From positions 1 to 36,781 of the forward strand of contig NZ_LWRV01000083.1 of assembly GCF_009372215.1 (NCBI RefSeq): a DNA stretch of 36,781 nucleotides, given 5' to 3'. Of the stretch, positions 1 to 7,327 are shown piece after piece (position 1 is the stretch's first letter; every line of letters begins with the position of its first letter). The DNA is from Acinetobacter portensis. GTDB taxonomy: Bacteria > Pseudomonadota > Gammaproteobacteria > Pseudomonadales > Moraxellaceae. Made by a program: the position numbers and the translations under genes. Below the pieces are notes generated by a model that was not told the origin of the DNA, ran no database searches, and saw only the letters and a list, made by a program, of their open reading frames with translations.

Positions 1-65
1 CTTCAAGTTTTACTCTGCCATGTATTATGTTGATTTTAGAGAAGCTTTATAATTAAGGGGCAGTG

Positions 66-890
66 ATGCAAAAGAAAAATGAGCCAACAGACAATCAGAT
101 TAACTATGCTCGTTCCCTTGGTATTTATATTCCATTTGGTATCACATGTAATGAACTGAGTGATTTAATTAGCAATGTCGAAAATAACGATAAACTTGCA
201 ACTGATAGGCATAAAACTTTTGCTGACCTATATGGTGTCCAATATACAAAGAACGTCGGGAAAAAAAGTTTATTTAAGAGAATTCAATATGAAATTTTTT
301 CAAATAAGAAAGAAAATTATATGGCTACTTGGTTTATTTTCCGTGTTTATCGCTCTTTAGTGCGAGGACAAGAAGATGTATCAATCCATTCACCTGATAA
401 CAACACAATTAAAGAGGTAGCTGTTACTTTATTGGAAAACCCTAAGTTTTTAAATTCATTGAAAAGGTATTCTGATTCTGATCTTAGATATTTTGGTGAA
501 TTTATTGATAGTCAGGGAGGTATTCATTATGGTGCGAGTAAAACGACTAATGCGTATAATTTGGTTTCAGATGAACTAAAAAAATATCCTAATGTACAAC
601 AAGATATTGAAAGAGGATGGAATGCTCCTGTAAATAATAATAGTTATTTAAAACGATCATATAGAGAAGATCTATCTGAGTATAATTATTCTACGACTCT
701 TCCAATTTCTACAATAGAACAACCTCCTGCTCCAGTAATGTCGTTCATCCAGAAGTTTGAGAATAAATTAGAAGCAATGAATGAGGAAGCAGAGAAAAAA
801 TATAAAGAACGAAAAGCGAGAAGTGTTAATAAATCTAAAGTAATTTCTTATATTCTTCTAATTTTATTTGGTTTTTTTTGGTGGACATAG
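66..890 (+). CDS. Unknown protein, N-terminal part of a frameshifted TM2-domain gene
   Basis: I do not recognise the family of the N-terminal region. The start is ATG 66, preceded by an AAGGGG ribosome binding site at 55-60; a GTG at 63 is directly before it. Near the N-terminus two segments of about 35 residues look like degenerate copies of each other: each begins with a TD pair, then an alanine and a short G[IV] motif, and ends in a leucine-rich helix. The middle is soluble and charged. Roughly the last 35 residues before the membrane segment are rich in E and K and probably helical. The final 18 residues start a hydrophobic segment (ISYILLILFGFFWW) that stops abruptly at TAG 888-890. The stop follows a T8 run at 872-879. 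Removing one T continues the reading frame into a TM2 domain, so this is best seen as the 5' part of a gene of about 330 codons. Base composition is more AT-rich than the downstream housekeeping genes. Confidence 0.7.
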   Translation: MQKKNEPTDNQINYARSLGIYIPFGITCNELSDLISNVENNDKLATDRHKTFADLYGVQYTKNVGKKSLFKRIQYEIFSNKKENYMATWFIFRVYRSLVRGQEDVSIHSPDNNTIKEVAVTLLENPKFLNSLKRYSDSDLRYFGEFIDSQGGIHYGASKTTNAYNLVSDELKKYPNVQQDIERGWNAPVNNNSYLKRSYREDLSEYNYSTTLPISTIEQPPAPVMSFIQKFENKLEAMNEEAEKKYKERKARSVNKSKVISYILLILFGFFWWT

Positions 891-1059
891 GTTTTATTTA
901 GCAAGAATAAAAAGTGCGAACATAATCGCAATCATATTTATGCTTTCTTTAGCCTTTGAATCCCTTAGACCATTAATCTTTATTCCTATAGTTTTTGTAT
1001 TGATCGATTTATTTCTATTACCAAAAATGATTAGTAATCCTGATGGAGAATGGTTTTGA
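868..1059 (+). pseudogene. Out-of-frame TM2 domain, 3' part of the preceding gene
   Basis: The +1 frame relative to the upstream gene encodes the TM2 signature GFFGGHRFYLAR followed by two hydrophobic segments and a DLFLLPKMI motif close to the end. This matches the order of a TM2 domain: helix, G-x-HRFYLG-like turn, helix, and a D-x2-LLP-like end. Its first transmembrane helix lies in the upstream frame (codons before 870), and there is no credible independent start: the only in-frame ATG is inside the second helix, and TTG 868 lies in the T-rich junction with no ribosome binding site. It is therefore a fragment that needs a frameshift at the T8 tract. It could be a decayed gene, a phase-OFF state, a product of transcriptional slippage, or a sequencing error. 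Confidence 0.75.
872..879 (+). repeat. T8 homopolymer at the frameshift point
   Basis: Eight consecutive T residues lie between GG at 870-871 and GG at 880-881. With eight T the frame ends at TAG 888; with seven T it reads G-F-F-G-G-H-R-F-Y and runs on to a stop at 1057-1059. Homopolymers of this size are known sites of slipped-strand mutation and RNA polymerase slippage. Confidence 0.85.
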
Positions 1060-1143
1060 ATTATAAAATCTTTTGTATATCAATTGATTATTCTATTGTT
1101 GTGTTCTATAAGAAGTACTATCGTTTATACCGAAAAAAGTAAG

Positions 1144-1375
1144 ATGAATTTCAAAATTAATGTAGCTCTAATCACGTCCATTATTTTTTTTTCAGTTTCT
1201 AGTGGTGCTTTTGCGAAACGAGTTTCTTGTAAAAGTTTTAAAACACAATCAGAAGCTCAAGCTTACTTTATAAAGCATAAGGCAAAAAGTTTAGATCGTG
1301 ATGGAGATGGCAGATGGCAAAGCTTGCGATTGCTTACCTGGTGGTAACGGGAAAAACTGCCCTAAGAAGAAATAA
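1144..1375 (+). pseudogene. Secreted Excalibur calcium-binding protein, disrupted by a 7-bp duplication
   Basis: The start is ATG 1144, with an AAAAGTAAG sequence upstream as a weak ribosome binding site. Residues 1-24 are a typical Sec signal peptide ending in SSGAFA, with probable cleavage before KRVSC. The rest is an Excalibur domain: VSCKSFKTQSEAQAYF, then the acidic loop LDRDGDG. The family normally continues DG-x-x-C. Here an exact tandem copy of AGATGGC (1305-1311 and 1312-1318) shifts the frame, and the protein as read ends at 1347 with an unrelated tail (RWQSLRLLTWW). Removing one copy restores KACDCLPGGNGKNC and a stop at 1373-1375, giving a 74-residue protein with the expected second cysteine. 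Excalibur proteins are small extracellular calcium-binding proteins often attached to or acting near the envelope. A strong terminator follows immediately, which supports 1375 as the ancestral end. Confidence 0.8.
1305..1318 (+). repeat. 7-bp tandem duplication AGATGGC x2
   Basis: Two perfect adjacent copies of AGATGGC lie in the codons of the Excalibur calcium loop. Seven is not a multiple of three, so the copy number decides whether the conserved C-terminus is in frame. Confidence 0.9.
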
Positions 1376-1376
1376 C

Positions 1377-1405
1377 AAAAAGACACCGACTAAGGTGTCT
1401 TTTTT
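1377..1405 (+). terminator. Rho-independent terminator after the Excalibur gene
   Basis: The stem AAAAAGACACC (1377-1387) pairs with GGTGTCTTTTT (1394-1404) around a six-base loop, with a T tract on the 3' side. It begins two bases after the restored Excalibur stop codon. Confidence 0.85.
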
Positions 1406-1431
1406 ATTTACCAAAAAATCTCTCATACCAA

Positions 1432-1463
1432 ACCCTATTTTTTATATACTCAAATCATAGGGT
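1432..1463 (+). promoter_or_regulatory. Candidate pap promoter with a flanking inverted repeat
   Basis: A -10-like TATACT lies at 1445-1450, between the arms of a 7-bp inverted repeat, ACCCTAT (1432-1438) and ATAGGGT (1457-1463). No good -35 hexamer is visible at 16-18 bp, so an activator may be needed. I looked for a Pho box here and found no convincing match. Confidence 0.35.
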
Positions 1464-1482
1464 ATGAAAAGTATGAATAACG

Positions 1483-2898
1483 ATGATAAAAGAAACTGAA
1501 TTTAAACTCATGCAAGAAGAACAATTATCTGTAGAGTTGATTGAAGCTCAATATTCAATGAAAGAAACCAAAGGTAAATCGAACGCTAAAAGTTTACTGA
1601 TTTTGGTCAATGGAATTGAGTTAGCAGGTAAAGGCGAAGCCGTTAAACAACTACGTGAATGGGTCGATCCACGCTATTTACGAGTAAAAGCAGATGCACC
1701 ACATATATTCGACCATAAAAAAACATTTTGGCAACCCTATTCACGCTCCATTCCTGCCGAAGGGCAAATTATGGTGATGTTTGGTAACTGGTATTCAGAC
1801 CTATTATCAACCGCATTACATGTATCAAAACCACTAGATTCAACACTATTCGATGAATACGTGGAAAACATGCGCGCCTATGAACAAGACCTAAAAAACA
1901 ACAATGTAGATGTCATTAAAATTTGGTTCGATCTCTCTTGGAAATCATTACAAAGCCGTTTAAATGAAATGGACCCGAGTGAAGTACATTGGCATAAATT
2001 ACATGGTTTAGATTGGCGCAATAAAAAACAATACGACAGCTTACAACGCTTACGCCAACGCTTTACAGACGATTGGGTGATTGTCGATTGCGAAGATAAA
2101 ACGGCACGAGATCAACAATTTGCCCAACATATATTACGTAAATTAAAGCATCTTCCAGAACATCAAGCCAAAGCAAAAGGCAAATGGAAACAGGCGAAAA
2201 CACCTGAAATTCTAGTGAATCCTCCTAAAAATGATATTGCAGAAGATGAATACAAAGCCGAACTGAAAAAGCTCACAAACAAAGTGTCTAAAGCTTTACG
2301 TTTCGATGATCGAAATGTAGTGATTGTATTTGAAGGCATGGATGCAGCAGGAAAGGGCGGAGCAATTAAACGAATTGTGAAAAAGCTCGACCCACGTGAA
2401 TATGAAATTCATACCATTGCAGCACCTGAAAAATATGAATTAGCGCGACCCTATTTATGGCGTTTTTGGACAAAGCTACAGCCTGAAGAAAAGATCAGTA
2501 TTTTTGATCGATCTTGGTACGGGCGAGTTTTGGTAGAACGTATTGAAGGCTTTGCAAACGATGCAGAGTGGCAACGTGCTTATAACGAAATGAACCGTTT
2601 TGAAAAAGATTTATTCGATAGCCGAACTTTGGTTATTAAGTTTTGGCTTGCAATTAGTAAAGATGAACAAGAACGTCGTTTTAAAGCACGTGAAGAAACA
2701 CCGCATAAACAGTTTAAAATTACTGCGGAAGATTGGCGGAATAGAGAACGTTGGGATGACTATTTAAAAGCAGCAGCAGATATGTTTGAGCGTACAAGTA
2801 CTGAATATGCGCCGTGGCATATTATTGCAAGCGACAATAAAAATTACGCACGTTTAGAAGTGTTAAAAGCCATTTTAAAACAATTGAAAGCAGATTAA
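1483..2898 (+). CDS. pap: Polyphosphate:AMP phosphotransferase (two-domain PPK2, class II)
   Basis: Transfers a phosphate from polyphosphate to AMP to make ADP, which together with adenylate kinase regenerates ATP from polyphosphate in the cytoplasm. The 471 residues fit the tandem-domain PPK2 family. The C-terminal domain carries an intact Walker A-like motif GMDAAGKGG (285-293) and the FDRSWYGRVLVER motif (341-353). The N-terminal copy has GIELAGKGE (44-52) but only GNWYSDLL where FDRSWYGR would be, so it looks catalytically degenerate, as is known for this class. The start ATG 1483 lacks a strong ribosome binding site; a second in-frame ATG is at residue 10. An 11-codon reading frame beginning ATG 1464 overlaps the start in another frame. 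It is transcribed alone and is followed by a hairpin shared with the convergent gene. Family assignment is very secure. Confidence 0.95.
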   Translation: MIKETEFKLMQEEQLSVELIEAQYSMKETKGKSNAKSLLILVNGIELAGKGEAVKQLREWVDPRYLRVKADAPHIFDHKKTFWQPYSRSIPAEGQIMVMFGNWYSDLLSTALHVSKPLDSTLFDEYVENMRAYEQDLKNNNVDVIKIWFDLSWKSLQSRLNEMDPSEVHWHKLHGLDWRNKKQYDSLQRLRQRFTDDWVIVDCEDKTARDQQFAQHILRKLKHLPEHQAKAKGKWKQAKTPEILVNPPKNDIAEDEYKAELKKLTNKVSKALRFDDRNVVIVFEGMDAAGKGGAIKRIVKKLDPREYEIHTIAAPEKYELARPYLWRFWTKLQPEEKISIFDRSWYGRVLVERIEGFANDAEWQRAYNEMNRFEKDLFDSRTLVIKFWLAISKDEQERRFKAREETPHKQFKITAEDWRNRERWDDYLKAAADMFERTSTEYAPWHIIASDNKNYARLEVLKAILKQLKAD

Positions 2899-2904
2899 GT
2901 CTGT

Positions 2905-2939
2905 AAAAAACCTCTGTCATTTACTTAAAATGGCAGAGG
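2905..2939 (-). terminator. Terminator for the DUF697-like gene
   Basis: The hairpin CCTCTG-T-CATTT / AAATG-G-CAGAGG spans 2911-2939. On the minus strand it is followed by six T (plus-strand A at 2905-2910). The plus-strand side lacks a T tract, so it mainly serves the minus strand but may also slow transcripts from pap. Confidence 0.65.
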
Positions 2940-2965
2940 CTGAATATTAGGTTCAAATTTAAGGT

Positions 2966-3472
2966 TTATTGAATAATGGTCGTTGTTTGCTTTTGTTGAA
3001 TTTGTTTGGCTAAGCGGTAGCAATCTTCAACATGCGCTTCGGCTACTTTTTTCATGACAAAATAGCCCAAGCTTGCAGCAATAACTTGTCCGCCAAGTGG
3101 AATAAATTTGGTGATTTGTTTGGTAATGACTTTTGCCGCAATATTATTTAATGATTTTTTAACCGCAGTACGAGCAACAACGAAGCCTGAAAACTCGATG
3201 CCACGTTTGCGTAGCTCTTTCCAATGAATTTCTTTGGTTGCAGGATCATAGACACTAATTTGTTCAGGTGCTAAACCAAAACGTGTATTAATTTCGGGAA
3301 TCAGTTGTGACAAGATACCAACGTCAATCACAACATCTAAGAACGGTACAGGAATAACCGCAGCACCTGCAGAAAAATAAGAACGCTTTTTCACAAGTTC
3401 GAGGCATTCCGCACGAATAGCTTCAATATTCAGCGTTGGATCAAGAGATTCAGGAATATTATCTATTTTCAT
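2966..3472 (-). CDS. DUF697-like conserved protein, membrane-associated
   Basis: A 168-residue protein of unknown function. Two hydrophobic stretches, AGAAVIPVPFLDVVIDVGIL (about 35-54) and FIPLGGQVIAASLGYFVM (about 124-141), each carry the P-[IL]-P/G-G type turns seen in DUF697 proteins, and between them lie GLAPEQI and a basic segment. The C-terminus (about 142-161) is an amphipathic helix. I assign it to DUF697 by pattern only; an EcsC-like protein is the alternative. The start at 3472 has AAGG about 11-14 bases upstream, a weak ribosome binding site. It is a single gene convergent with pap and divergent from recC. No enzyme motif is visible, so no function is proposed. Confidence 0.7.
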   Translation of the reverse strand: MKIDNIPESLDPTLNIEAIRAECLELVKKRSYFSAGAAVIPVPFLDVVIDVGILSQLIPEINTRFGLAPEQISVYDPATKEIHWKELRKRGIEFSGFVVARTAVKKSLNNIAAKVITKQITKFIPLGGQVIAASLGYFVMKKVAEAHVEDCYRLAKQIQQKQTTTIIQ

Positions 3473-3634
3473 ATTATTAAGTACCTTAAAACGCGTAAAA
3501 CTTTTTAGAAGATGTTTTATTCAAAGAGTTTTTACACATGAATAATGTTTTTAAAGTGACATAGACAGACATTAAAGTATAGTAAATAATCTTGAAGGTT
3601 TTGTATTGCATAAATTGAAAAGGAATGAAATTTA

Positions 3635-6600
3635 ATGGGGATTCATGTCATTCAAAGTCAACGCATTGATGTGCTTGTTGAAGCGATGCTCAAGACTGTT
3701 CGAAAACCGACATCCAACCCATTTGAAGTTCTCAAAACACAGCAATTTATTGTGCCATCACCCGCCATAGAAGCTTGGCTTACACAGCGTTTGGCAGAAA
3801 AAAAAGGCATCAGTGCAAATACCGCATTTCATCATCGAATTCGTGGTTTTCAATGGTCTGCTTATCAACAGGTTTTACAAGATGATAAAGACAAAGTTCG
3901 TAAAGCCAATATTCCCAAATTAATTATTAAATGGCGTGTTTTTCAGGCATTGAAAGAGTTTATTCAAGCGGAACAAAATCCACTCGATTTAAAACATCCG
4001 TTGCATCCTATTGTTCAGCGTATTTATGACAGCGCAGATCGATTAGAACAGGGTTTAGAAAAACAGTTAAAAAAGCAAAATATGCTGTATTGGGTTTCTC
4101 AGCAAGTTTCGCAATTGTTTTCCAACTACATGAGTTATCGAGGATATTGTCAAAAAGCATGTGTTGGAACGTGCCATTGTCAAACCAATTGGTTAGATGC
4201 ATGGGGTGAAAATAAAGAACTGAATATTGAAAATATGTTCTTTAAAACAGATACGGAAATCTCAGCGTTTACCTTAAATCAGGCGCAAGAATTAGAAGCG
4301 TGGCAACGTTGGTTATGGCAAGAAGTCTTTCATCAAGACTTTAAAGAAATGGAAGAAATTGATGCGTTGTTTTGGCAGGCTTTGGGTGCTCCTGAACAGC
4401 CCAATGCTGTTTTAAGCAAGCTTCCCAATCAGCTTGTAGTCTTTACTTTATTAGATTTACCGCCAAGCCAATTGCAATTTTTGCGTCGTTTGGGGCAATA
4501 CATTGATATTTATATTTTGCATTACAACCCATCGCAAGAATATTGGGCAGATAGCGTCGATCCAAATTGGAAAGCTCGTTATGACGTTCGCGTAAAAGAG
4601 CGTTTTATTGAAAAAAATCCAAGCGCAACCGATGAACAAATCCAAAAGTTCTTTGATGAATTTACTTTAAATTTCAATGCACAAACGCGTGAATCTCGTC
4701 ATCCATTACTCACGCGTTTTGGTAAGCAAGCACGTGATCACTTTTCATTGCTCTCAAGTTTATCTTCGGGTGAAGAAGGCGTTTGGGCAGATTTATTTGT
4801 TGATGAATATACAGATTCATTATTGGCAAAAGTTCAGTTCGATATTTTGTATTTGGTTGAGCCTGAAAAAAATTCGTATGAACTAAAAGCAGATGATGAT
4901 TCTGTGCAAATTCATGTGTGTCATTCATCGCAAAGACAATTAGAAGTTTTAAAAGATCAGTTGATTCATTGGTTGTCGAATGGCGATAAAGAAAATCCAA
5001 GAAAACCCAGTGATATTTTAGTTTTAACGCCAAACTTGAAACAACTTGAACCTTTAATTCGCAGTATTTTTGCACCGCCACCAAGCGATAGAAATTTACA
5101 TCATTCACGTGAAAATCAGGCACAGCGATTAAGCCAAGATAGTGTTTATCTTCCTGTGCAAATTGCAGGTGTGACGCAAATTGATGCTGCAAATGCATGG
5201 CGTTCTGTGCTTGGTCGTATTCAACTGGTTCAAGGTCGTTTTACGGTAGAAGATTTTGCAGATTGGCTTGGCTTAAATGCAACCTTACTGCGCTATGAAT
5301 TAGATATTAATGGCGTAGACAGAATGGTTGAACTGCTGATAGCAGCAGGTTTTAAACGTGGTTTCGATGAAGAACACTTAAAGCAAAGTTTAAAGCAGGG
5401 CGATGAAGACTATCGCTACAGTTTTAAATTTGCCTTAGATCGTTTAGCGTTGGGTGTGGCAATTCCTGAACATGCAATTTTCAATGATACTTTGAGTTTT
5501 GCGCACGTTTTACCTAGTGATTTTGAGCTTATCGCTAAGCTTATTCAAATTTATCAAGATTTTTCAGCACGTCGAAATTGGATGATTGCACACGAATTAG
5601 GAAAGAAAATTCGTGTAGAAAAATGGCTTAAAACCTTAATGGCTGATGTAAATGAGTTTATTGATTTGGGTGTCGACTCATTAAATTCAGTTTATAAACT
5701 CATTAAAAAGCAAGACAGAATGTTAACGCTGGCAAGTTTCTACGATGAAGAAAATCATCATGCATTGAACGCTCTCAGTTTGCCTTTGGGCTACATTTTA
5801 GAAGAAATAAATGTCTTGCTCGATTCGCAAGTAGAACAAGCCGAACCGACAGGGCAAGTGACTTTTAGCCAAATTGGTCAATTACGTCCGTTGCCTTATA
5901 AACTTATTGTGATGCTCAATTTAGATAGTGGAAAGTTCCCAAATCGAAACACGCATTTACCTTTCGATTTAATGGAAATTTTAAAACCACAATTAGGTGA
6001 TCGTTCACGTTTGGAAGATGAACAAGGCGCATTCTTAGATTCGCTATTATTGGCACAAGAAAATTTGTGGCTGTTCTATAACGGCTTTGATGTCAGTGAT
6101 GGTGAAGTGCGAGATCCATCCACCGTATTACAAGAGCTCATTCAACATTTAGCTTTCATTGTAAAAGCAGAAAATACAGACTCAAGCTTAAATGAAACAG
6201 TGTCGATAGAAGGCATTGAAGTTGCTAAACAATTGCAGTCGATTTATCAGGTTCATACGCTTCAACCATTTGATCCTGTTGGTTTTGAATCTTCCGAAAT
6301 TGTGCGATATCAAGATCAATGGTTCAAAGTTGCCAATCAAATTCGCTTTGCAAAAAGGCAAAGAACGCAATGGGCGAATACCCAATATCCATTGTTAGAA
6401 CAAGATATTCAGGTGCTCGATAGCCATCAATGGATTCAAGATGTCACTTTTCCTGCGCATTTATATTTAAAAACTTTAGGCGTGAAAAACTTAAAATCGG
6501 AAGATTTACCCGACACCCAAGAGCCGTTGCTTTTAGATGGTTTAGGGCGTTATGCAATGCGAGATTTCTTGAAAAAGTACGATGGAGAAGCAAATTCAGC

Positions 6601-7324
6601 ATTGCTGATGGATAAGCTTCCTATTGGTAAAATTCAAGAAAGTGCATGGCAAATGAGCATGGTTGAACAAGCACAATTAAATGCACGGTTACAGCAATAT
6701 ACAGAAACTGAAACAGCTACAACGCAGCAAATTTGGCGGGTAGATAAGAATCTACATATCAATTTAACCTTGCCAAAACATGGCGCAAAACTTTGGGTAA
6801 GTTTAGAAGCATCAAGTGCGCGAGCAAAACGCCGTGCCAAAGTTTGGTTGGAATATTTACTTTGGATTGCCTATTTGAATTTCGGTGATGGCGGTGCCGA
6901 TCATGCACGAATAGTTGTTTTTAGTGATAATACAATTGCCTGCGAAGGTGTTTCATCAAACCAAGCACGTTCATATTTAGATTCTTGGTTTAAAGCTTGG
7001 GAATATGGTCAAACGCAGCCTTTGGTTTTACCTGCCGCACTGATGTTAAAACCTGCTGAAAAACTCAAAAAACATGAATGGATGTTTGATGAAAATCAGA
7101 AAATGATCATTCAAAACATGGATGATTTGTATAAAGATTGGAATTTTGATGGAAAATTCACAGGCTTTTCTGTTTCTGAAAATGAAGCGACCAAACATCA
7201 TCGAGATTGGCAATTTATTCTACAAGAACAAGATGCCACTATTTTATTGGAAGATGCCTGTAAGCGTTTTGCATATGATTTATATCAGCCCATATTTATG
7301 CATCAAGTAACGGTTGAGGAGTAA
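3635..7324 (+). CDS. recC: Exodeoxyribonuclease V subunit gamma (RecC)
   Basis: RecC is the non-catalytic scaffold of RecBCD. It splits the DNA duplex ahead of the motors and scans the 3' strand for Chi. The 1229-residue protein is slightly longer than the roughly 1120 residues of E. coli RecC. Recognisable landmarks are the N-terminal helicase-like start HVIQSQRIDVL, a PSPAIEAWL motif near residue 41, LPNQLVVFTLLDLPPSQL (about 264-281), and SQIGQLRPLPYKLIVMLNLD with LPFDLM and GEVRDPSTVLQEL, all typical of RecC. As expected there is no Walker A motif. The start ATG 3635 has AAAAGGA about 11 bases upstream. It is the first gene of recC-recB-recD, and recB begins 3 bases after its stop, with the recB ribosome binding site GAGGAG inside the last recC codons, which indicates translational coupling. 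Confidence 0.95.
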   Translation: MGIHVIQSQRIDVLVEAMLKTVRKPTSNPFEVLKTQQFIVPSPAIEAWLTQRLAEKKGISANTAFHHRIRGFQWSAYQQVLQDDKDKVRKANIPKLIIKWRVFQALKEFIQAEQNPLDLKHPLHPIVQRIYDSADRLEQGLEKQLKKQNMLYWVSQQVSQLFSNYMSYRGYCQKACVGTCHCQTNWLDAWGENKELNIENMFFKTDTEISAFTLNQAQELEAWQRWLWQEVFHQDFKEMEEIDALFWQALGAPEQPNAVLSKLPNQLVVFTLLDLPPSQLQFLRRLGQYIDIYILHYNPSQEYWADSVDPNWKARYDVRVKERFIEKNPSATDEQIQKFFDEFTLNFNAQTRESRHPLLTRFGKQARDHFSLLSSLSSGEEGVWADLFVDEYTDSLLAKVQFDILYLVEPEKNSYELKADDDSVQIHVCHSSQRQLEVLKDQLIHWLSNGDKENPRKPSDILVLTPNLKQLEPLIRSIFAPPPSDRNLHHSRENQAQRLSQDSVYLPVQIAGVTQIDAANAWRSVLGRIQLVQGRFTVEDFADWLGLNATLLRYELDINGVDRMVELLIAAGFKRGFDEEHLKQSLKQGDEDYRYSFKFALDRLALGVAIPEHAIFNDTLSFAHVLPSDFELIAKLIQIYQDFSARRNWMIAHELGKKIRVEKWLKTLMADVNEFIDLGVDSLNSVYKLIKKQDRMLTLASFYDEENHHALNALSLPLGYILEEINVLLDSQVEQAEPTGQVTFSQIGQLRPLPYKLIVMLNLDSGKFPNRNTHLPFDLMEILKPQLGDRSRLEDEQGAFLDSLLLAQENLWLFYNGFDVSDGEVRDPSTVLQELIQHLAFIVKAENTDSSLNETVSIEGIEVAKQLQSIYQVHTLQPFDPVGFESSEIVRYQDQWFKVANQIRFAKRQRTQWANTQYPLLEQDIQVLDSHQWIQDVTFPAHLYLKTLGVKNLKSEDLPDTQEPLLLDGLGRYAMRDFLKKYDGEANSALLMDKLPIGKIQESAWQMSMVEQAQLNARLQQYTETETATTQQIWRVDKNLHINLTLPKHGAKLWVSLEASSARAKRRAKVWLEYLLWIAYLNFGDGGADHARIVVFSDNTIACEGVSSNQARSYLDSWFKAWEYGQTQPLVLPAALMLKPAEKLKKHEWMFDENQKMIIQNMDDLYKDWNFDGKFTGFSVSENEATKHHRDWQFILQEQDATILLEDACKRFAYDLYQPIFMHQVTVEE

Positions 7325-7327
7325 AAC

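Noticed and set aside
870..890. Programmed -1 ribosomal frameshift at the T8 tract
   Set aside because: The TM2 domain is in the +1 frame, so a classical -1 slip would not reach it. Deletion of one T or RNA polymerase slippage is needed instead.
1420..1445. Pho box upstream of pap
   Set aside because: CTCAT and CCTAT near 1422 and 1434 are not spaced or conserved like the 11-bp Pho repeat.
4710..5198. 162-codon open frame on the minus strand inside recC
   Set aside because: It lies wholly antisense to a conserved recC region, has no family match I recognise and no ribosome binding site.
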